NCBI GenBank assembly: GCA_023391285.1
Contig: JAEWBF010000133.1
Coordinates: 102,062 to 166,061 of the forward strand
Direction of reading: 5' to 3'
DNA from: Verrucomicrobiota bacterium
GTDB taxonomy: Bacteria > Verrucomicrobiota > Verrucomicrobiia > Opitutales > Opitutaceae
Length of the DNA stretch: 64,000 nt
Under the pieces are notes generated by a model that saw nothing but the letters and a program-made list of their open reading frames with translations, was not told the origin of the DNA and searched no databases. Of this stretch, positions 9,350-21,300 are shown piece by piece. The position numbers and the translations under genes are program-made. How positions within the stretch are numbered: position 1 is the first letter of the stretch; each line of letters opens with the position of its first letter.

Positions 9350-12300
9350 ATGAAATCACGCTACGCGTGGCCGCTATGGCTGCTTGTTTTTTCGTCGATC
9401 GTTGCTGGTCACGGCCTCCGTGCGCAGGAACTAGGGACGGCGCTGGTGCGCCACGCACCGTCGATCAACGGCCGCGTCGAAGGTTCGGTCCAGCAGATGA
9501 TGCCGGAGTCTGTGACGCTGAATGGCGGCGCGGTTGTGACGCAGGATCTGTTGATCCCCGGAAGTCCGTCGGTGAGGTTGAACGGCAGGCCGGCTTACGC
9601 CGGCACAGTCGAAGGCAGCGGGAACGCGTCGCCGGCGAATCACCAGGTCACTCTCAATGGCAACGCGAGCCTCCGGCACGTGGTGCGGCGGACGAATCCC
9701 GTGACGTTGCCGAATGTGATGGCGCCCTTGGCGCCTACCGGCACGCGCAATGTGATCATCAATTCGTCCGGGCAAAGTCCCGGAAGCTTTTCGACGCTGC
9801 GTCATCTGACGTTGAACGGAAATGCGGGACAGGTGGCGGTGCCGCCGGGCGCCTACGGCGACTTCACCGCGAATGCGGGCAGCGGGTTCACATTGGGCGT
9901 CAGCGGGAGCACGCAGCCCTCCATCTATCATTTCCACAAGCTGACGTTGAATGGCCAGTCGCAGCTCAAAGTGAGCGGCCCGGTGATTGTGACGGTTGCG
10001 CAGGGGCTCACTGGCAACGGGTCTGTCGGAGTGGCGGACCAGCCAGGCTGGCTCACGTTGAATATCCGGTCTGGCGGACTAACGTTGAATGGCGGCTCGC
10101 GGTTCTACGGTCACGTCAATGCGCCGAACGGAACCATCATTATCAATGGGAATAGCCAACTGATCGGAGGAGTGGCGGCCGACCGTTTGACTCTCAATGG
10201 CGGGGCGCTGCTGCGTTTGGTGAGCGCGGCCCCGGCGAATCGCGCGCCTGTCGCCCTGAATCAAAACGTAAACACAAACGAGGATGCGTCGGTGACGGTG
10301 ACCTTGTCGGCGACCGACCCGGACGAGGACGATCTGACCTATATCATCGTAAACGGACCGACCTACGGAAGCATCAGCGGCTCCGGGCCGGTGGTGACGT
10401 ATACGCCGACGGCGAACTTTCATGGGGCGGATAGTTTCACGTTCAAGGCGAACGATCGTGAGGAGGATTCGAATCTCGCGACGGTGAGCATCACGGTTGC
10501 GCCGGTGAACGATCGACCCACCGCGGAGTCGATCACGGTGCAAGCGACGGAAGATGGTTCGACGGGCGTGGTGTTGTTGGGCCGCGACGCGGACGGCGAT
10601 GCGTTGGGCTACGAAATCATCACTTCTCCGCGTCATGGACATTTGAGCGGTTTAGCGCCTTCTTTGATCTATACGCCCGAGGCTGATTATCACGGATCCG
10701 ACGAGTTCACCTATGTGAGCAAAGACGGTGCTCTTCGATCGGAGCCGGCGGTGGTTTCGATTTCCGTAGCGCCGGTGAACGATGCGCCCCGCGCGGAGGA
10801 GTCGACCTTTGCGGTCGAAGAAGACGGGTCGACTGCAATCGTGCTCGTGGGGATCGATATCGACGGCGATGCGCTGACGTTCGAGGTGCAGACGGCGCCG
10901 CAGCACGGCGTCCTGACGGGAACCGCACCGCATCTCACCTATGCGCCGCAGCCGGACTTCAGCGGAACGGATCATTTTACGTTTAGCGTCTTCGATGGCC
11001 TGGCGCATTCCGAGTCGGCGACGATCTCGATTCACGTTACAAACCGGAACGACGCGCCGATTGCGCACGATGCATCCGCCGTAACGGCGGAGGACAGTGC
11101 GGTGGAGGTGGTGCTTTCCGGGCATGATCCGGACGGCGACGCGTTGGCGTTCTTCGTGGTGACGGCGCCGCAACATGGCACATTGACGGGCACAGCTCCG
11201 CAGCTGACGTATATGCCCGAGCCGCATTTCAACGGCAGCGATCGGTTCACGTTCCGCGTGCGCGACAGTTCAGGGGTGGATTCGAATCTCGCGACCGCGA
11301 CCGTGCTCGTCGAACCGGTCAATGATGCGCCGGTGGCGCACAGCCAGGAGTTGGTGACCGACGAAGATACTCGGATCGAGATCACGTTAGCTGGCAGCGA
11401 TGTGGAAGGTGGCTCGCTCACGTTCAGTCTCGTGACGCTACCCCAGCATGGGTCGATTGAAGGGGCGGGCGCCGAAATCACTTATACGCCTGCTGCGAAC
11501 TATAGCGGGGAGGATAGCTTCGCCTTTGTGGTGAACGACGGAGAGCTTTCGTCTGCTCCTGCAACTATTTCGGTCTCTGTCGTCGCGGTGAACGATGCGC
11601 CTGTCGCGTTGGAAGGATCGGGCTCGTTGTCGGAAGATACTTCGCTGGAGCTGACGCTCGAGGCCGGCGACGTGGAAGGAGCGTCGCTTAGTTTCTCGAT
11701 TCAAATCCCGCCGGAGCATGGCACGATTCAACCGCTAGTTGGGATGCCTGGTGGTTATCTCTACACGCCGGACCCGGATTATCATGGCTTGGACAGCTTC
11801 GTGTTCACGGCGAAAGACGGCGAACTCGAGTCAGCGCCGGCGATGTTTCAGCTCATTATCTCCGGCATTAATGACGCGCCTGAGGCGCGATCGTTGGAGT
11901 TGGTCGGGCCGCAGGACACTCCGATTGATTTTTCCTTAGCGGGATTCGACGCCGACGGAGACGAGTTGATCTATACGATTATCACTCCGCCGACCCAAGG
12001 AACGCTGGCGGGAGCGGCGCCTCATTTTACTTACTCGCCTGCGTTTAATTACCGTGGCCATGACGCTCTCGAGTTCGTGGTGAGTGACGGAGAGCTTCAG
12101 TCGAGTGTCGCAGTGGTGCGGTTCACACTGACGCCGGTGGAGCATCCGCCTGTGGCGAACAATGGGAGCGCTGTGGTTGATGAAGATGCGGCGATCGACC
12201 TCGTGCTGGTGGCAAGTGACTTGGATGGCGATACGCTGATTTATACGATCGTGAAGGCACCCGAGAGAGGGACACTTGAGGGTGCGGGAGCGGGGTGGCG

Positions 12301-15300
12301 CTACGTGCCCGAGCTGAACTTCAACGGAACTGATCACTTTCAGTTCAAAGTCAGCGACGGGGGGCGAGAATCCGATATTGCTGATTTCGAGATAACAGTG
12401 ATGCCCGTCAACGACGCGCCGATCGCGATTGATCGGGCTGTTTTGGTCGAAGCGAATAGCACGGTTGAGATTCAACTACGCGGCGAGGACATCGATGGTG
12501 ACGAGATCGAGTTCATCGTGGTTGATCCGCCGGTGCATGGGTCGCTAACCGGTTCGGGAGGGGTGCTGGTCTATATCCCGGCACACGGCTATGTCGGAAG
12601 CGACTCCTTCACCTTTGTGGCGAGCGACGGTCGAGCGACCTCCGCGGATGCTGCGACGGTGTCGATCGTTGTGTCCGGCCCGTTGAACCAGCCACCTGTT
12701 GTGGATGCAGGTTTAGACGCGACAGCGGCATTTGGCGCCTCGGCAGAGGTGAAACCATTCAGTAACATTATTCTGAATCACGACGAATGGACTCTGACGG
12801 ATCAGGGATTTGCTTCCAGTGCATCCGCGGGTCAGTTCGCCTTGAACCTCGCGAAGTGGTTTACGGGAGGCCGGCCGGGCAAGTTTCTCGCTTATACGAA
12901 CACGATGCCGGGGTCGGTATCTTATGCTTACACGGGAACGGCGCTGCGTGCGGCAATGGAGGGCGCAGGTCACACGTGGGTGACTAGCAGCACGATCCCG
13001 TTCACGCTCGAAAACCTGCGTCAGTTCGATGCGGTGTTCTTGTGTGCAAACCAAGTCGATAACTCCGTATTGATCGATTACGTTAACGCCGGTGGCAGTG
13101 TATATATAAGTGCCGGAACCAAGGTCTGTGGATGTGATGCCGATGTCGAGGCGGGGTGGTATGCGACATTTCTGAACGCATTCGGCCTAGCTTATGGCTA
13201 TCCCTACAATCAGGTAAGAGGCACTTTGCCTGTTAGTTCGGAGCATCCCATTTTCGAAGGTCTATCCACGCTCTATTACGACAACGGGAATCCGGTGATT
13301 GTGCTGGACTGGGAGAGTCCGCTCACGTCCGTCGTCAACGTTTTTCAAGGCAAGAACCTGATGGCGCTCTACTCGCGATCGGGACTCGTAGCCACTGCGG
13401 TGCTCACCGGCTCGGTTGCAGACGATGGTTTGCCCGAAGGCTCCGCTCTCGCGTATCGATGGGTCAAACTGGACGGGCCTGGTTTCGTTCATTTTGAGGA
13501 CGTCGAGGCGTTGACGACGGAGGCGAATTTTACGGTGCCGGGGGTTTATACGCTGCAGCTCTCCGCTAGCGATGGTGAGCATACCGCGGTAGATACCGTC
13601 GTAGTTACGGTGGAGCGCAACGAGGCTCCCCAAGTTTTCGCCGGAGTGGATGCAATGGTTCGTTCGACGGCCGAGTCGTTTCAGCTGCAGGCTGTCGCTT
13701 CAGATGATGGAATCCCGAGAGGGGGTGAGCTGATTCTTCAATGGCGTCTCCTCAACGGTCCGGGGGAGGTGGTGTTCGATGATGCCTCACTGCTGAGACC
13801 GACTGTCTTGTTCTCCGCTGAGGGCATCTATATCCTCGAGCTCACCGCCAGCGATGGTCATCTCGAGAGTAGCTCATTCACGACCATCCGCGTGGGCGTG
13901 CGATCCCCGAGCGTTCCGGAGGGGATCTCGGCGTGGTGGCCCGCTAATGGTCACGCACGAGAGGTCGTCCATGATGAGCAGCCTTTGCGGGTGCAACAGA
14001 GCAAGGTGAAATATGCTAGCGGCCGCGTTTCGCTAGCGTTCGACTTCGACGGAGTAGAACGTTTTTGGAAAACCGACGCTGGCCCGAGCACAGCGATCGG
14101 CGCTGATGAAGATAGCGAAGGTGCGACGGTGGAGTTCTGGCTGAATATGGCCGATCATCAAACCGACCGGGCGATCTTCTCTTGGAGAAATGGACCGTAT
14201 CTACGAACATCTTACTATAGCCAGAGGCTCTTCCTGAGTTGGGGCCGTCCAGGCGGGACGGACGTGATCGAAAGCGGGGAGGTGCTGACGGCCGGTTCTT
14301 GGAGCCATTGCGCTGTGACTTACGATCGGGCGTCGGGCATCGCTCGCATTTATCACAATGGGGTTTTGCAGAATGAGAAGGTCATCGGTTCGTTCCTTCT
14401 TCCGACGTCGGATGAGTTTTCCGTGGGTTGGCGTAGTGGTAACAATCTCTTCAAGGGGCAAATTGACGAAGTTACGTTATACAACCGGTCGCTGACCCCG
14501 GAAGAAATCGGCACGATTTATCGGGCCGGATCATCGGGCAAGATATTCGTCGGTGGAAACTCGGCTCCGCAGGTGTCGGCGGGCCCGGATGTCGCGGTCG
14601 CATCGCCTTCTGACGTCGTGCTGCTTGCTGCCCGTCTTACAGATGATGGAAAACCGGCTGGAGCGAGGGTCGATTGGAGATGGACGAAGATTAGCGGACC
14701 CGGTGAGGTTGAGTTTGCCGTTGAGGCCGGGAGCCTGCCTGATTCTCCGGAGACAACGGCCCGGTTTAGTGAGCCTGGTTTGTATTCGCTCCAGCTCGAA
14801 AGCGACGACGGAGCGTATGGGGCTAAGGACCTAGTGGAGGTTCGCGTCGGGCAGTTTTATCCAGCGTCGCTGCCATCCGATGTGAGCGCGTGGTGGCCAG
14901 GAAACGGAAATTCGATCGAGGTCCGCTCGGGTCACGCAGCCATGCCATGGAACGTGCCCGAATTCGCTGATGGGTTGGTTGGGATGGCGTTTGATGTGGA
15001 CGGGGCGGATGATTATTGGCGCGCTTCCGCAGCTCCAGGGCTCGCGGTTGGATCCACCGCTTCGAGCCTCGGCGCAACGATCGAGCTGTGGATGCGGCTG
15101 ACGGATCTTCAAAGCGACCGGGCGATCTTCTCGTGGATCGACGGACCGTATTTAAGAACAAGTTACTACAGCCAGCGGGTGAACGTCGGGTGGGGAAAAA
15201 TGGGCGGAGGCGATGTATTTGAAACGGGAAATATCCTCACCGCAGGAGTGTGGACACATTGCGCAGCAACCTACGATCGCGCGAGCGGGATTGCTCGCCT

Positions 15301-18300
15301 TTACGTCAATGGCGTTCTGCAAAACGAGCGGGCGATCGGGAGCTTCGCGCTGCCGACGACGGGCGATGTGTTGATCGGGACGCGCAGCGGTGAAAAACGG
15401 TTCAAAGGTCAGCTCGATGAGGTGACGCTCTACGATCGCGCGTTGTCGCCCGCAGAAATCGGAGCGATCTACCAGTCGGGATCAGCGGGGAAGATGCCGT
15501 TGGCTACAACCACGCCGCTGATTGTGTCGGCAGGACCGGATATCGCCGTTCGTGACGTGAGTGCCCCTGCGGCGTTAACGGCTCATTTCGCGCTTGGGGA
15601 TGGATCGCTTGATGTGGCCGCGAATTGGAGCTGGAGCAAAGTCAGTGGCCCAGGAGACGTGACGTTTGAGGTCACGAATGGAGATCTGTCAGCCTCTCCG
15701 GCTACCAACGCTTGGTTTACAGCGTCAGGCATTTATTTGTTAAAGCTTGAAGGACGCGATCACTCCCGCGCGGTGTCTGACCTCGTGGAAGTGCGGGTTG
15801 GGCAACTGTATCCGGCCGAGCTTCCCGAGGATGCGCGTGCGTGGTGGAGCGGAAACGGAACGAGCGTCGAAGCCTATTCCCAGCAGGAAGCGACTGCATG
15901 GAATCTCGCGGGTTTCGGGGACGGTCACGTTTCCCACGGGTTTGTTTTGGACGGTATCGATGATCGCTGGACTGCATCGAACCCCACGTATGCCGTCGGA
16001 TCGTCCGAGAACTCCGCGGGAGCGAGCATCGAGTTCTGGTTCAACATGGCCGATTTCGAGCGTGATCGCGGAATAGTCTCATGGTCGGGCGGGCCGGTTC
16101 TACGCACAAACTATTACAGCACGCGCCTCCACGTCGGTTGGGGCAAACCGGGAGGCGGCGATACGATGGAAACGGGAAATATTTTGAAGGTGGGGGTTTG
16201 GACGCACTGCGTAGCCACCTACAATCGCGCGACTGGCCTTGCTTCTCTTTATGTGAACGGCGTAGCGGAAGTTTCACGCAACATCGGATCTTTTGCGTTG
16301 CCTACAACGGGCACGTTTTCAATCGGAGCAGCGGCCGGTGTTTCACCGTTCAAGGGGAAGCTCGACGAGGTCACGTTGTATGATCGTCCGCTGACGCCGG
16401 CAGAAGTCGGAACTCTGTTCGAAGCCGGGTCGAAAGGTAAGCCTCCGGCCTCGGAAAATTCCGGTCCCATGGTCTTTGCTCACCCGAATGTCGCAACGGC
16501 ATCGGCAAACGACACCGTTCATCTCGAAGCTACCGTGCAGGATGACGGATTGCCGGCGAATAGCTCCGTAACATGGCGGTGGATCTCTTTTTCTGGACCT
16601 GCTGGAGCTGTGATCGCAACGCCCGCGGGCACGCTGCCGGATGCGCCGTCCAGCTCGGTGACGTTCTCCAGTCCCGGACTGTATCTGTTCAGGGTGGAAG
16701 CGGATGACGGTTCGAAAGTGGACTCGGATATCATGGAGGTTCGCGTTGGACAGTCTTATCCGGACGGATTGCCGACTGACGCTCGCGCCTGGTGGAAGGC
16801 CAATGGCAACGCTGCGGAGTCGTTCACCGGCATCGTTGCGACGCGTCGCAACCTGCCGACGCTCACCGACGGTTACGTCGGGCAAGCGTTCACGCTTCCG
16901 GGTTCCGGATCGTGGACGACTACAGCCCCTGAGTTCGCCGTAGGCTCTACTCCGGAAAGTGCCGGCGCGACGATTGAGCTTTGGCTCAACATGGCAGACC
17001 ACGAGCGCGACCGTGCGATCCTATCTTGGGCGAGCGGCCCTTATCTGAGAACCAACTACTATAGCCAGCGGCTGTATGTTGCTTGGGGTAAGCCCGGCGG
17101 CGGAGATGCGCTTGAGACGGGTGGGCTCTTACAGGCTGGTCAGTGGACTCACTGTGCCGCCACGTATGATCGTAGTAGCGGACTCGCGCGACTCTACATC
17201 AACGGAGTGGAGCGTGTTTCGAAAAATATCGGATCGTTTCTCCTGCCGACTACGGGCGAGTTCGCCATGGGTTCCATGTCAGGACAATCTTCGTTCAAAG
17301 GTAAACTGGATGAAGTCACGCTTTACGATCGCGCTCTGACGCCGGCGGAAATCGCGGCAATCTACCAGGCGGGGACTGCGGGAAAGCCGGACGTGATGGT
17401 GAATGCAGCTCCCCACGTCGCGGCCAGTGTCGGCGGTGCGGCCATTGCAGGAACGCCTGTGCTCCTTTCTGGCGTCGCCAGCGACGACGGACTTCCGAAT
17501 CCGCCAGGCACTCTCATCTATGAATGGACGCAAGTGGACGGGCCGGGTGCCGTCGCGTTCGGTTCCGCGGACCAGTTATCCACCACGGCAAGCTTTCCCG
17601 TTGCCGGCGTTTATAGCGTTCAGTTTAGCGCAAACGACTCCGAAAAATCTGCCTCAACAACATTGCAGGTCGTGGTGGAGGCTCCACCGTCCGCTCCCCC
17701 AGCAATCATTTTCGAAGAACCTGCCGATGGAGCTTCGCTCCCAGCGTCCACCACTTTCGAACTGGTGGTTCAGGCAAGCGACTCGGATGGGACGATCACG
17801 CGAGTGGAATTCTTCCAAGATGGCGTGAAGTTGGGTGAGCAAACAGCCCCTGAGTTGAACAAGCCCACGACTTATTTCTGGCCGGTCGCCGGTGGGCTGC
17901 CCGTAGGCAGCTATACCTTCACTGCGCGAGCGCATGACAACACAGGTGTCTCAGCTGACGCGCCGCCGATCGCGATCCAGGTCGTCACGGACGCCGGTCC
18001 ACCCGTTGCTGCAATTTTCACGCCGGCTGCGGATGCCCGTGTTTCCGGCCCTGTCGAGTTCACCGGCGTCATTGATAGCCGGTTGCTTAAGCGCTGGGTT
18101 CTCGAGTATCGACTCAAGGCTCCTCAAGGAGGCGCAGTCGAGCCATGGACTGCATTTGCTTCGGGCACGAACTCCGTCGGGGAAGGCGAGGTGCCAGCGG
18201 CGTTGGGAACGTTCGACCCAACGGTGTTGATCAACGGCCTCTACGAGGTGCGTCTAGCCGCCACCGACACGAGCGGTCGGACCGTCATTGATGGGCCGCT

Positions 18301-21300
18301 GGGGCTGCTGGTCGAAGGCAACATGAAGATCGGGGCGTTTGCGCTGGCGTTCGAGGATCTGAACATTCCAGCGCCAGGTATCCCGATTTCCATTACGCGC
18401 ACCTACGACAGTCGCGATGCGCGGGTAGGCGACTTCGGTCCGGGCTGGCGAATCGCGCTCAACAACATCCGAGTGCAGAAGAATCGCCATCTGGGCGATG
18501 CTTGGTGGCAAACGCCGCAAGAGGGGAGTGGCATCCAATTCTACGACGTGCTTCCGATCGATGAACGCATCGTCACCATCGCCTTCCCGGATGGCGAAAC
18601 GCACCGCTTCCGTGCGGGCGCTCTTGTGAAGAACCGCCCCGGCGATCCGGACTATCGCTCCTTTGGTGTCGTGGTTCGCCGCGGCAAGTATCGGTTCTAT
18701 CCCATCGGCGACACCACTTCGACCCTGGAGCCGTTGAATGCAGCGAACGTGCTCGCCGAGGACTTCTGGATTGAAGGAACTGGCGATCAGGACCTGCGCG
18801 CCGACGATCCCACCGCGGATCCTTTTGCCGACACATTCGACACGTCCCGTTTCCGCCTGACCACCCGCGACGGGACCGTGTTCATCCTCGATGAAGCGCT
18901 CGGCCTGCTCGAGATGCGCGATCTGAATGGCAACCGGCTCACAGTCGAGCGCGATGCGCAGAATCGAGTCGCCCGACTTGTATCCACGCAGCCAGCACCT
19001 TCCGGGGTGATCACTACCGCCGTCGTAATTCATCGCGACGCGACCGGGCGGGTGGACTACATTCGCGACCCGGCTGGAAACGATCTCGATTACACCTACG
19101 ACGCGGAAGGGCGGCTGGAGACGTTTACCGATCGGGAGTTGAACGTAACTCAGTTCCGCTACGAGAACGACGCGTTCCCGCACTATCTCACGCGAATTAT
19201 CGATCCGCGCGGAGTTGCTGCCCTGCGGAGTGAATTCGACGAGAACGGTCGACTGATCAAGCAGATCGACGCCGAAGGAAAAGAAACCGTGTTCGATCGT
19301 GGCATCGATTCGACCGGGCGGTTCGAGAAAATTGTCGACCGACTCGGAAAGGAGACGACCTACTACTACGACGAGCGTGGGAATGTGACGCTGAAGATTG
19401 ATCCGCTCGGCGCGCAGACAAGCTATAGCTACTATCCCGACACCGACCGCGTGAAGTTCGAGGTCGACCACTACGGCAACGTGAAGTCGTTCGCTTACGA
19501 CCCGCGCGGCAACGTCATCGCCGAAACCCTCGGCGCGAGCACGTCCGAGGATCCGGCAAATCCGTCCACGGGTTACACGACGCGGACGAGTTACAACGAC
19601 CGCAGCGCGCCGACGCAGATGACGGATCCCGACGGGCGCGTGCAAACGTTCAATTACGATCCTGCGACGAACAATCTCCTTACGCACACCATAGGCGCAG
19701 GTGGCGCATCACCTGCGACGACTTCCTACACCTACTACTCCGACGGGACGTTGCACACGGTCACTGACGCGCTCGGAACAGTAACCACTCACACCTACAA
19801 CAACAGCTATTCGAGCGCGGCGTATCCGGGCGCGGTGAAGGAAGTCGTTGCGACCGTGACGGCCGGCTCAACCGTGTGGCGCACGACCCGGACGCTCCAC
19901 GATGCCCAGGAGAATCAGGTAGCGCAGATCGTTACCCGCACGCTGCCGGATGGTTCAGTTGAAGACGTGATCACGCGTTTTGTTTACGATCGGGAGAACC
20001 GTCTTGCGGCCACGATTCACCCGGACGGGCGCGTATCCGAAACGCGCTACACTTCGTTCGGCCAGGAGGCGAAGTCTATCCTCTGGCAATCGGTGGCGGA
20101 CTACCAGAGCGCGGACGACGCGCGAGCCCGGACGACGAGTTACGGTTACGATTCTCGCGGAAACAGGGTCTCCACCACCTATCCAGATGGTTCGTCGGAA
20201 ACCATGCACTTCGATGCGGAGAATCGGAAGGCGTGGTCGGAGGACCAACGCGGGTTTCGCACGACCTTCGAATACGATGATGCGGGACGGCTGCGGTTCA
20301 CGATATTCCCCGACGCCACGTCCAGCGACGGAACGGACAATCCTCGCGCGGAGACACGTAACGATTTGATCGGACGTGTTACGCATCAGATCGACGAAGC
20401 AGGCAGCGTGACGGAGTTCACTTACGAGAACAACTGCGGATGCGCGATGCGTCGTCGCGAGATGATCCAGCACGTTGGCTCGATGGAATTGGTCACAACC
20501 TACGAATACGACCGCGCCGGCAACGTGCGGTTTGTCACCGATCCTCGCGGCAACGTCACGGAGACGCGTTATGACGACCACGGCCGTGCCACGCGTGTGA
20601 TCCATCCCGCGACCGACGAGCACCCGGCCACGCAGACCGAGACGCGTTACGATGCTTTGGGCCGTCGGGTGGCTGCGTTAGATCAGGAGGGAAAGATCAC
20701 GCGTTATCGCTATGATCCGTTGGGTCGCTTGATCGAAGTCCGTCAGTATCTCGACCCATCGAAAGCTGCCTCCGACGCCGAATTCACTCTCGATGTGACC
20801 GATGCGAGCGTAGTCTCCACGCGGTATTCTTACGACGAGTTGGGGAATCAACGGACGCAGACGGACGCACTTGGTCGCGTCACGACCTACTGGACGGACG
20901 GCATGGGTCGGCGCACGAAGCGGATACTCCCGAAGGATGCTGGGGAAGCGTCCGCGTTGGAGGAGACGCTGCGTTACGACACCTGGGGGAATCTGTGGCA
21001 GCGCACGGATTTCGCCGGATACACGACGACGTTTAGCTACGACGAACTGAACCGGCTCACATCGAAGTCCGCGGACCCGGCGCATCCGTCACGCGTGTTC
21101 AGCCATGCGATCGCGCGGATCGATTACGACTACGACCCCAATGGTGCCCGCACCGCCGCGCAGACTTACGACGCGTCTGGGACGCTGTTGTATTCCGAGG
21201 CGACCCCACGCGATGAGCGAGGTCGGATCGATTACAAGGATACCGATGCGGGCCAGCTCGACTACAGCTACCACGCGAATGGCTTGTTGAAGGACGTCGT

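Noticed and set aside
13909..17690. Assembly duplication as the cause of the four LamG units
   Set aside because: Units differ at many positions in both DNA and protein, so they are genuine diverged copies.
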